From: Lysobacter sp. MMG2
GTDB lineage: Bacteria > Pseudomonadota > Gammaproteobacteria > Xanthomonadales > Xanthomonadaceae
Assembly: GCF_016735495.2 (NCBI RefSeq)
Contig: NZ_JAERQY020000005.1
Coordinates: 1-64,000, forward strand
Direction: 5' to 3'
Length of the DNA stretch: 64,000 bases
In this document: positions 1 through 7,132 of the stretch, piece by piece
Layout of the letters: each line of letters starts with the position of its first letter
Numbering within the stretch: the stretch's first letter is position 1
Made by a program: the position numbers and the translations under genes
The notes under the pieces: model-generated
Seen by the model: the letters and a program-made list of their open reading frames with translations, nothing else
What the model was told of the DNA's origin: nothing
Databases searched by the model: none

Positions 1-62
1 CCGGCTTCAACCTCTTTCAGGATCCGGACGATCTGTTCCTCGGTGAATTTCGACTTCTTCAT
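1..62 (-). CDS. IS3-family transposase OrfA, N-terminus only (runs off the window)
   Basis: Read on the minus strand from an ATG at 62, this gives the standard opening of IS3-family OrfA proteins (MKKSKFTEEQIVRILKEVEA), the helix-turn-helix part that binds the element ends. The rest lies outside the window. It belongs to a second IS3 copy that points away from the IS3 copy at 95-1074. Confidence 0.75.
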   Translation of the reverse strand, partial: MKKSKFTEEQIVRILKEVEA

Positions 63-117
63 GCAGAGCTCCTTCTGGGGAAACTCTACTTCCAACTGGA
101 TCGAATTTTCGAGGACG

Positions 118-240
118 CTACACTCCGAGTTGCGTCGGGTGAAGGAGCTGGAAGCGGAGAACGCCCGGCTCAAGCGGATGTATGCCGAGCTGGCGCTGGA
201 CAACGCCGCGATGAAGGATCTGATCGCAAAAAAACTGTAG
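118..240 (+). pseudogene. IS3 OrfA C-terminal fragment
   Basis: The frame encodes the leucine-zipper tail typical of IS3 OrfA (VKELEAENARLKRMYAEL...) and ends at TAG 238-240. The N-terminal HTH half is missing because the neighbouring element begins at about 94. A run of seven A residues at 228-234 lies in the A|AAA|AAA register just before the stop, the usual -1 frameshift site producing the OrfAB fusion. Confidence 0.8.
228..234 (+). promoter_or_regulatory. A7 slippery sequence for -1 frameshifting (orfA to orfB)
   Basis: AAAAAAA sits in the frame A|AAA|AAA of orfA, 3 nt before its stop codon. The orfB reading frame is -1 relative to orfA and is open across this point, as expected for programmed frameshifting in IS3 elements. 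Confidence 0.65.
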
Positions 241-263
241 GGCCGGCGCGCAAGCGCGAGGCG

Positions 264-1088
264 GTGCGGTACCTGGTGGAGGTGCATGCACGGCCGGTGC
301 GTCGGTCCTGTGTCCACGTGGGCCTGTCGGAGACGGCTTGGTACCGGCCACCGTTGGAGTGGACTGTGCGCGACGCCGAGCTGATTGCGGCACTGGCTCG
401 GCTGGTCGACGAGCGGCCCAGTCGTGGCTTCTGGAAGTGCCGCGCCTTCCTGCGGCGCAGCCATCCGCAGTGGAACCACAAGCGGATCTACCGTGTGTAC
501 AGGGCGATGCGATTGAACCTGAGGCGAGCCGCGCGCAAGCGCCTGCCCAAGCGCGAACGGGCGGCACTGTACGTGCCAAGGTTGCCCGACACCGTCTGGT
601 CGATGGACTTCATGAGCGATGCGCTGGCCTGTGGCCGGCGTTTCAGGACATTCAACGTGGTCGACGACTTCAACCGCGAGGCGCTGCACATCGAGGTGGA
701 CACATCGATCAACTCTGGCCGACTGGTGCGCGTGTTCGAGCAACTCAAGCGCGACCACGGTCTGCCGCAGGTGCTGCGCTCGGACAACGGGCCTGAGTTC
801 CTGGGCGAGTCGTTCACCGCCTGGGCAAAGACCAATGGCGTGGCCCTCCAGTACATCCAGCCCGGAAAACCCAACCAGAATGCCTATATCGAGCGCTTCA
901 ACCGCACCTTCCGCGAGGAAGTGCTGGATCAGCACCTGTTCGCCCGCCTGGACGACATTCGCGAGGCGGCGTACTGGTGGATGATCGAATACAACGAACT
1001 ACGACCGCACGATTCGTTGGGCGATCAAACGCCCAGTGAGGTGCGCAAACAATCCGCCAGAAGTTCTACTTCTGAACTGTGTGCTTGA
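264..1088 (+). CDS. IS3-family transposase OrfB (DDE integrase, rve fold)
   Basis: This 274-aa protein carries the retroviral-type catalytic core. The first Asp is in WSMDFMSDAL, the second in LRSDNGPEF, and the Glu is in NAYIERFNRTFREEVLD. It catalyses strand transfer of the element as part of the OrfAB fusion. A GTG start at 264 is shown, but the frame is open further upstream, consistent with expression by -1 frameshifting from orfA. The C-terminus runs to the element's right end. The catalytic core looks intact, but the element cannot make full OrfAB because orfA is truncated. Confidence 0.9.
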   Translation: MRYLVEVHARPVRRSCVHVGLSETAWYRPPLEWTVRDAELIAALARLVDERPSRGFWKCRAFLRRSHPQWNHKRIYRVYRAMRLNLRRAARKRLPKRERAALYVPRLPDTVWSMDFMSDALACGRRFRTFNVVDDFNREALHIEVDTSINSGRLVRVFEQLKRDHGLPQVLRSDNGPEFLGESFTAWAKTNGVALQYIQPGKPNQNAYIERFNRTFREEVLDQHLFARLDDIREAAYWWMIEYNELRPHDSLGDQTPSEVRKQSARSSTSELCA

Positions 1089-1550
1089 CGGGGGAGCTTA
1101 CGGAGTCGCCTCGCCCGCCGACTGGGCGGAGTTCTCGCAACTCTGGATTGCGTTCAATGCGATTACAGCGGAGAGCATGATGCTCGGGAACGCTCACGAG
1201 TAATGTCGTGCATTCGACGCAATTTCTCCGAGAGTGCCGCACTCCGCGTCCTTCGGTCGATTCGCGGATCGACGGATCGAATCCTGGAGGTTCCGCCAGG
1301 GAACATGCAGTTGGACCGAGATGCCCCGAGTTTCCGGGCCGCTACTCAGCGCTGCGCTGCCCTCTACCGCAACCGAGGAGAGACATCTAGGAACCGCCTC
1401 GCAGCAGTGGGCGGCGTCATCTACCAGGTGAGGTGCAACCTCATCCATGGTGACAAGGATCCGGATGACGCGCGAGACCGGATGCTAGTCAGCGAGAGCG
1501 TGGCAGTGCTGCGCTCGCTTGTGCCCGCCCTGGAAGGGCAGCTCGCATGA
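1075..1550 (+). pseudogene. HEPN-type protein remnant, 5'-truncated and frameshifted
   Basis: Immediately after the IS3 right end an open frame reads DWAEFSQLWIAFNAIT, like the first helices of 'Apea-like' HEPN proteins. That frame stops at 1201-1203. The frame continuing from 1203 encodes a coherent C-terminal half, with YQVRCNLIHGDKDP containing an R-x4-H motif typical of HEPN RNases, then a final helix (SVAVLRSLVPAL). The simplest reading is one gene that lost its start to the IS insertion and later gained a frameshift near 1200. HEPN domains are RNases common in toxin-antitoxin and phage-defence loci. Assignment rests on motif recognition only. Confidence 0.5.
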
Positions 1551-1592
1551 GCGCGGACTCGACCGATACCGTGGAACGGGAACGCGTCGACC

Positions 1593-3086
1593 TCATGCGC
1601 CGTGGCATTTCTTGTACTTCTTACCCGAGCCGCATGGGCAAGGATCGTAGCGGCCGATTTTCATCGCCCGCTTGCCGGCCACCGCAGCATCTTCAGGCGG
1701 AACGAATTGCGTCAAATGTATGTTGAACTGCTGCATCTGATCAGTACCAAAGAACTGCCAAGGTCCATTCAGTTCCTCGTAGTGCGAGCGCAGCTGCTCC
1801 GTCCAAGTGCCACATTCCATCAGGCTGAAGTCCTCTCCATCCCTACCGTTCGAGTGCTTCGGGGCATCTATAGCGATCCCGACGACCTTCATCAGTTCCG
1901 GGAACTTGTTCTTTGCCGCTCCGCACGCGATTTCAAGCAATGCCTGCCGCTTCTCGCGGTAGTCGGCCTGAGCCTTGAATTCGTCCGGTGCATGGAGCTG
2001 CAACAGGACATACCCCACGTTGGGCTGGGATGACGGAACGTACGTAACCTGTCGGGCGAACCGGCCTGCATCATCGGGAAAGCGTTCGACTGCTGTCAGC
2101 ATCTTGTCCGCAAGACCACGACGCACGAAGCGCGGTTCCTTCACCATCTCGTAGATCGCGCTCTTGCCGCGGAGCAAGTCCGCGTTGCCCCCAACCGTGC
2201 CATCTAACGTGTTCTGGCAAGTTCGCTGAATTAGGTCGTCCCAGAAGTAGGAAATCCGGTCCTCGCTCTTGGTGTTCTTGTAGAGATCGGTCTGGACGAA
2301 GTCGTGCCATTCGCCTTCTCCGATCATCACCCCGTTGAAGCCGCCACCTCCCTCCTTCAGGCCAATTGCGTGCCTTTTCTCCTTTTCGTTGTAGTTCAGG
2401 AGATAGTGCCCGAGCAAGTCCTCCTCACCGCAGTAGCTCAAATAGTCGAGTTTGGCGACTGCGCTACACTTCACTTCAAGATACGCCGAGAGGTCCGTTA
2501 CCGTATCGAGTTCGGACAGCACGATCGACAGGTTGTGGCTGTCAAGAACATGGACAGGATTGTTCTTGTCGATCTGGATATGGAAGGGATGCTCGAAGTC
2601 GGCGTGCGAATCCAGTTCGCTGTACGTGATCGCCAAGCTTCCGTAGATATTCTGCTCCGACGCGTTCTTGCAGGCCTCCTTCGCGCCATGCGCCACAATG
2701 ATCTTGTGAATCACCGTATTCGCCGGGTCGATGGCAAGCGGAAATGGGATGGAATTCTTGCTATCCAGGAAGATTGCTCGTCCACTGCGGATGTACCGTT
2801 CGGCGCCATGAGCCGTCTTCACTTGGCGATCAATCACGTTGCGCTTCCAGCGCCCCCAAAGTACTTCGGGATCTTTGTCGGATGTCTCAGGCATCGCATT
2901 CTCGCGATCGAAGAAGACAAAGACCTGGTCTCCAAAGACGGCCAACAGATCGCAGAGCTCATCGCCGTCATCCTTGTATGGATTGGCATAGGCCCACAAC
3001 CTCAGAAACGTACGATCGCAGAACTCCGCGAGCAGCCGTTCGGTATCGGTGACGCCACTTGATTTTATGATCTTCGTACTATCCAA
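1593..3086 (-). CDS. SEC-C motif protein with nuclease-like N-terminus
   Basis: This is a 497-aa protein of unknown role. The C-terminus is a classic zinc-binding SEC-C motif (DPCPCGSGKKYKKCHG). The N-terminal ~60 residues (DGDELCDLLAVFGDQVFVFFDRE) resemble a PD-(D/E)XK-like pattern seen in uncharacterised proteins (E-C-D, then V-x-V/I-F-x-D-K), though here R replaces the expected K. The middle has no motif I recognise. The start is TTG at 3086 behind a purine-rich stretch; no upstream ATG fits. It lies 54 bp downstream of the 1069-aa nuclease-like gene on the same strand, so the two are probably one operon. A defence or stress role is inference from architecture and the mobile neighbourhood. 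Confidence 0.6.
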   Translation of the reverse strand: MDSTKIIKSSGVTDTERLLAEFCDRTFLRLWAYANPYKDDGDELCDLLAVFGDQVFVFFDRENAMPETSDKDPEVLWGRWKRNVIDRQVKTAHGAERYIRSGRAIFLDSKNSIPFPLAIDPANTVIHKIIVAHGAKEACKNASEQNIYGSLAITYSELDSHADFEHPFHIQIDKNNPVHVLDSHNLSIVLSELDTVTDLSAYLEVKCSAVAKLDYLSYCGEEDLLGHYLLNYNEKEKRHAIGLKEGGGGFNGVMIGEGEWHDFVQTDLYKNTKSEDRISYFWDDLIQRTCQNTLDGTVGGNADLLRGKSAIYEMVKEPRFVRRGLADKMLTAVERFPDDAGRFARQVTYVPSSQPNVGYVLLQLHAPDEFKAQADYREKRQALLEIACGAAKNKFPELMKVVGIAIDAPKHSNGRDGEDFSLMECGTWTEQLRSHYEELNGPWQFFGTDQMQQFNIHLTQFVPPEDAAVAGKRAMKIGRYDPCPCGSGKKYKKCHGA

Positions 3087-3140
3087 ACAGCCCCCTGGCT
3101 GGACACCGTTGGCCCTTTGCTCCCGGCGTATCGGAATCGA

Positions 3141-6100
3141 TTAGCGCTTCACAGGAGTTAAGCCGCGCGGCTTCAAGAAGATTGTCTCGGGGTCGCTAGG
3201 GCCCACGTCGGCGGCCAATTTCACGCTGAGCGTCCGCTTTAGCACGGGCAAGTCCTTGAGGAGCAGTGGCTGGGTCTGTCCCTCCGGCAACACCATCGCC
3301 ATCAGCAGGTACGCACCGAAGCGTTGGTAATCGGCCAAGAATCGACTCAGGTTCATGTCATCGGCCGGCTCCATCGACAGCGACCGGGACACGACCATGG
3401 AAAGATCTGTCTGCGTGTCGAGATCAGTTTCGGGAAGGCGAGACGTCACGATCATGCCGTAGTGCGCCTTATGAGCGCTTGAGTACTCGCGAATGATGCC
3501 GATATAGATCTCTTCGGCCTCGTCATGCTCGCCAAAGCGCTCGCGCCATCGTTCGAAGATGCGCGTGGCAGCATCCGCATTCTTGAACATCAGCGCTATG
3601 AAAGGAGGTGCCGACGGGCCGAAGCTCCCGTACGCCGTTCCGGTCCAGCCGGCCTGGTCCCAGTGGTGCACGTCGATCACCGAGCGCACCTGGACAGCGA
3701 GATGGTCCGTTACTTTCCACGGATCCGACACTTCGTCTCGCTCCCGCGCTGGCGACGCAGCTGACCGCGTGGGCGCTTGCGGAGCCACCGTCGGTCGATC
3801 GGCTCGCAGTTCGTGCACCCGAGGCAAATGCTTGTCCCATTTGGAGAGCCGGGCCACGCCACCGAAGATGCGCAGCCGGCTCAAGCACAGCGATCCGACC
3901 ATGGCCAAGCGCTCGGCCGCCGCGTCGCCTTTCAGAATGCGTGACGCCGCCTCTCCATGGCTGCTCGTATGGCACGTGGCCCAGAACACGGTCGTCGCGA
4001 CTTCGAACAGCATCCGCTGGAATTCTGGGTAGACCGCCGGCGAACCGGGAAACACTCCCGCGGGGCATCGCACCGTCACCCGCATGCGATCCAGGTCCGC
4101 TTTAACCTGGAAGTTGTCGACCGAGTCCTCGAGCACCTGGACGCTGAAACGTTCGACATGTCCAAAAGCGCCCAGTTCGAACGCCGTGACGAAGAATGCC
4201 TCCACGGCGCCGGCGACGGCCTCGGCCACGATGATCGCCGTGTCGGTGGGCTCGTGCACGATATCCACGCGTACGCCTAGTACCGTCGTCGCGCACACCT
4301 GCGTCTGGCCGGCGTTGAGAACGGCTGGCCGCCAGCGCGCCACGCCGGTGGGTTGCCCTGCCATCTTGGCAAACAGGGCCGCGACGTCGTCGCGCGATTC
4401 GCCATGCGGAATCCAGCCTTCCGTCCGCAGGTGGTCTTCGTATCCTAGGCGGTACATCAACGCCGACCAGCTGTGGTGCAGCCCCATCCCACGCAATACA
4501 TCGGGAATTGACTTGAGCTGCGCGAGTTCGAGCTCGGTCAGGTTGACCAGCTGGCAAGCCAGCACCATGTCGAACGACTCGAGCTGCTTGTTCGCGCGCT
4601 CGGCAGATTCGTCGTCAAACGGCAATACCGTCAGGCAGCCACGCGCGACTTGGATGGCATCGAGTACGTCTGGTAGATACTTCAGGGACAACGCCATCCA
4701 AGCAACGTTCATCAGTATCGGGAAGGCGCTTGCGGGCAACTCGCTGCCGTCGTTGGCGTCGATGAACATAGTCGCTGCGGCGGACATCGCGCTCGCGCGT
4801 GCGGCCCAGCCCAAGCCGGCGCTTTTGTAGGCCACGGCCAATTCGGCCAGCGCGCTCACCTGCTCCTGCGCGTGTTCCTTCTTCGTGAGCAGCCGCGCCG
4901 CGCGTCCGAGCAGGCGGATCATCTCCATGTTTTGTTCGAGCGAGATCTGCCTGGCGCGCCGCAGCAGAATCAAGGCGCCCTGGCTCTCCCCGGTGCGCTT
5001 GGCCGTGAAGTCGGCCAGCTGGTCCAGGAGGTCGCGATAACCGCGGTCGTCCCCGGCCACCTCACCGAACCGCTCGATCAGCTGTGACAGGCGCGAGGCA
5101 TCAAACTCACCGAGTCCCTCGGCCTGCGTGAGTACGTCGGCGAAGTTCGGCCAGAGCGCGGCCAGTGACTCGGGGGCCTGCGCCAACACCGCGCGATTGA
5201 CCTCGATGGTCAGCCATGACGTCCGGGCCTCCAGCGCGTTGTTGGGCCGCTCGGTATCCTCCGACAAGGCCGCCAACCGCGCGGTCAGACGTCCGATCCG
5301 AGGCTCCAATTGCACGTGCTCGGGCGAGTGCTGGCCGGAGATGACGGCATTGAAGAGCAGTTGTCCCAGATTGCACAGCATCTCCAGATTCGACGCTTGC
5401 GAGTCCTCGAGCACCTGGGCCTCGAAGCTGTCGTATCCCGCCAGCACGGCGCGCAGGTCGTCGAACCACCAGAACGCGGTCCACAGCGTCTCGTAGCGTG
5501 CTTCCAACTGCTGCCGATACGTGCCGCCGTCGTCCGCGAGCCGAATCGCGCGCAGGAACCGCCCCTCGACCTCGACCCGAGGCAGTTCCAAGCTCCGCGC
5601 CAACTTGGCGGCGACCAGAGCTTCGGTCGCGCGGTGCATTTCCATCGCGCCAAACGCAGACGGATCCGCCAGCTCACGTTCGACTTCGGCCAGTTGCCTG
5701 GTGCGTGAGTAGTCTCCAGGACCCACATCACGGTCGCGGGATTCCTCCCCGATGCCCAAGTAATTGAACGCCAGGTCGTGTCGATCCTTTTCTATGACTT
5801 CGTCGACGATCCAGCTGCGGTCGAGAATCGTCACCGGAACGCCCGCCTCGGCGGTGAGTTCGTCCTCCAGCCGCGCCCGGTCCTTGGCGCGGGCAGCGCG
5901 GGACGTCACGAAGAAGATGCGCTGGTAACCGCGCTTGGTCGCTACGATGCCGGCCACGTCGGACCTGGCCTTGCCAGCCCAAGTTCGCTTTGCACTGAAC
6001 GCAAAGGCCCACCGCTCGCTGCCGTGGTTGGCGACGCCGACGTAGGTGAGCTTGCTGATTTCGTCAGCGGCCGGTGTTGTCTCGGTATCGGCCTTGCTGT

Positions 6101-6350
6101 CGCCCCCCCCTTCCGGACCGGTCGCCGGTCGCAAGTTGGGGCAAATCGTCCGCTCGCACAGCTTCCGGCAGAACAGCTCGAAGTCGTGGGTCTGGTTCCG
6201 CTCGGTAAGAGTGTCTAGGTAATGCGAGAGGATCTCTGAGCCGAGCCGGTACTTAGCTCGGGACGTGGAATCCGAGTAGAGCTCGGGCCGCAATTGGCGC
6301 ATGAACTGCGATGGCGAAGGGCGGCTGGCGGGGTGCTTCGGATCCATCAT
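3141..6350 (-). CDS. Large protein with N-terminal PD-(D/E)XK-like domain and helical repeats
   Basis: This is a 1069-aa protein. Residues about 35-200 look like a restriction-endonuclease fold: ICPNLRPATGPEGGGDSKAD supplies the acidic residue, AFSAKRTW the S-x-K catalytic lysine, then a SDV helix, a FVTS strand and ILDRSWIVDEV. About 600 mostly helical residues follow, with TPR-like character. The C-terminal ~150 residues form a compact mixed domain (FIALMFKNADAATRIFERW...). There is no Walker motif, so it is not a STAND ATPase. ATG 6350 is preceded by an AGGA ribosome-binding site. It is probably the first gene of a two-gene operon with the SEC-C gene. The function is not known to me; DNA cleavage in phage or plasmid defence is the likeliest role. 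Confidence 0.6.
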   Translation of the reverse strand: MMDPKHPASRPSPSQFMRQLRPELYSDSTSRAKYRLGSEILSHYLDTLTERNQTHDFELFCRKLCERTICPNLRPATGPEGGGDSKADTETTPAADEISKLTYVGVANHGSERWAFAFSAKRTWAGKARSDVAGIVATKRGYQRIFFVTSRAARAKDRARLEDELTAEAGVPVTILDRSWIVDEVIEKDRHDLAFNYLGIGEESRDRDVGPGDYSRTRQLAEVERELADPSAFGAMEMHRATEALVAAKLARSLELPRVEVEGRFLRAIRLADDGGTYRQQLEARYETLWTAFWWFDDLRAVLAGYDSFEAQVLEDSQASNLEMLCNLGQLLFNAVISGQHSPEHVQLEPRIGRLTARLAALSEDTERPNNALEARTSWLTIEVNRAVLAQAPESLAALWPNFADVLTQAEGLGEFDASRLSQLIERFGEVAGDDRGYRDLLDQLADFTAKRTGESQGALILLRRARQISLEQNMEMIRLLGRAARLLTKKEHAQEQVSALAELAVAYKSAGLGWAARASAMSAAATMFIDANDGSELPASAFPILMNVAWMALSLKYLPDVLDAIQVARGCLTVLPFDDESAERANKQLESFDMVLACQLVNLTELELAQLKSIPDVLRGMGLHHSWSALMYRLGYEDHLRTEGWIPHGESRDDVAALFAKMAGQPTGVARWRPAVLNAGQTQVCATTVLGVRVDIVHEPTDTAIIVAEAVAGAVEAFFVTAFELGAFGHVERFSVQVLEDSVDNFQVKADLDRMRVTVRCPAGVFPGSPAVYPEFQRMLFEVATTVFWATCHTSSHGEAASRILKGDAAAERLAMVGSLCLSRLRIFGGVARLSKWDKHLPRVHELRADRPTVAPQAPTRSAASPARERDEVSDPWKVTDHLAVQVRSVIDVHHWDQAGWTGTAYGSFGPSAPPFIALMFKNADAATRIFERWRERFGEHDEAEEIYIGIIREYSSAHKAHYGMIVTSRLPETDLDTQTDLSMVVSRSLSMEPADDMNLSRFLADYQRFGAYLLMAMVLPEGQTQPLLLKDLPVLKRTLSVKLAADVGPSDPETIFLKPRGLTPVKR

Positions 6351-6417
6351 GGGTGTCCTGCAACATTGGCAACGACACGTCTAGCCTGCCGTCGTGGGCG
6401 CCCGGACCGGCTAACCG

Positions 6418-6453
6418 TCCGACGATGATAGCCCGCCGCCCATCGTCGGATAA
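6418..6453 (-). promoter_or_regulatory. Putative promoter with embedded inverted repeat, upstream of the 1069-aa gene
   Basis: On the minus strand TTATCC (6453-6448), a 17-bp spacer and TATCAT (6430-6425) form a plausible sigma-70 promoter 75 bp before the start codon. A perfect 10-bp inverted repeat (6418-6427 / 6441-6450, TCCGACGATG...CATCGTCGGA) covers the -10 box and the spacer, as an operator would. No adjacent gene encodes an obvious repressor. Confidence 0.4.
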
Positions 6454-6607
6454 TCCCGCCTCGCCAGCGTCCTCATCCCCGTGGCCTCATCGGCAGCGCG
6501 GTTGCGGCACCGACGCAAGCGCGCAAGATGTCTGCGTGCAGCGCGTCGAGCGGCGCCGATCCTACTCCAACCGTGCCGACGCGTCAGCCCGTTTCGCTTG
6601 GACAGCC

Positions 6608-6649
6608 ACCGACCCGCGAAGCGGGTTCGGCTTGAATGAATTATTAGGC
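6608..6649 (-). other. Degenerate attC-like site at the 3' end of the gene cassette
   Basis: Read on the minus strand, GCCTAAT (6649-6643) is a variant R'' box holding the TAA stop of the cassette gene. AATTCATTCAAGCCGAACCC follows, then an inverted half (CGCTTCGCGGG), closely matching the intact attC at 6989-7048. The distal half (expected to end in GTTRRRY) is not recognisable, so the site looks partly eroded. Confidence 0.6.
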
Positions 6650-6982
6650 CCTGATCGAGCCCAACTGCTTCTTCAACGCCTTGATTGCAGAGGCCCTACC
6701 CGGGCTCTCAGGCATGGCTTCGAGTCGCCTAATTTCCTGCTCTAGATCGTGACGGTGCCGCACAGACTCTTTCTCAAGACTCAGTGCGCGCTCACGCTGA
6801 AGTCGAAAATAACTTTCCTTGAGCAGTTCCCAATCTTTGACCTTGGACTTGGGAGGAACTGGAGTCTGCCAGCCGATGCATTCGCAGGGCCGAGCGCAAC
6901 TTGGGCACCGCACGTCCTTCGACGTGCCATGCCGACGTACTGTGGCGCGACATTGAAAGCAGACCCATGCGTAATTGCTCAT
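6644..6982 (-). CDS. Integron cassette gene: zinc-ribbon, coiled-coil protein
   Basis: This 112-aa protein has an N-terminal zinc ribbon (CFQC near residue 9, CPSCARPC near residue 27) followed by a charged helical region likely to form a coiled coil (residues ~50-105). Its start lies 6 nt past the GTTAGGC recombination box of the upstream attC, and its TAA stop lies inside the next attC R'' box. This spacing is the hallmark of a promoterless integron gene cassette. No function can be assigned. Expression would depend on a promoter outside the cassette, and none is obvious. Confidence 0.8.
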   Translation of the reverse strand: MSNYAWVCFQCRATVRRHGTSKDVRCPSCARPCECIGWQTPVPPKSKVKDWELLKESYFRLQRERALSLEKESVRHRHDLEQEIRRLEAMPESPGRASAIKALKKQLGSIRA

Positions 6983-6988
6983 GGAAGG

Positions 6989-7048
6989 GCCTAACGTCTG
7001 AATTAGGCCGCGCCGCGAAGCGGCGTCGGCTTGAATGAGTTGTTAGGT
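6989..7048 (-). other. Integron attC recombination site (60 bp)
   Basis: On the minus strand it runs ACCTAAC (R'', 7048-7042), then a strongly self-complementary core (AAGCCGACGCCGC TTCG CGGCGCGGC), then GTTAGGC (R', 6995-6989). This matches the RYYYAAC...GTTRRRY consensus and the hairpin form recognised by integron integrases. No intI or attI is in the window, so this is a stray cassette or an integrase-less cluster. Confidence 0.85.
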
Positions 7049-7132
7049 GGCACCGCCGGAGCAGCAGGGCTACTCATCGATGTCGCTCCAGCGCTGGGTT
7101 GATGCCTTGTGCGAAAGACAACGATGCTGCGA

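Larger units (their letters stand above)
95..1074 (+). mobile_element. IS3-family insertion sequence, 5'-truncated
   Basis: The element carries the end of orfA and a complete orfB. Its right end near 1074 has TCTACTTCTG. The neighbouring minus-strand IS3 copy ends near 94 with the matching TCTACTTCCA, so the two elements have the same terminal sequence and this copy has lost its left end and the start of orfA. The order (end of a minus-strand IS, then the middle of orfA of a plus-strand IS) suggests that one copy inserted into, or recombined with, the other. The boundaries are inferred from the shared 8-bp core TCTACTTC (85-92 and 1065-1072). Confidence 0.7.

Noticed and set aside
6409-6416. 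GGTTAGCC near 6410 as the distal R' box of the eroded attC
   Set aside because: It does not fit GTTRRRY, and it lies about 200 bp from the proximal half with no pairing L boxes.
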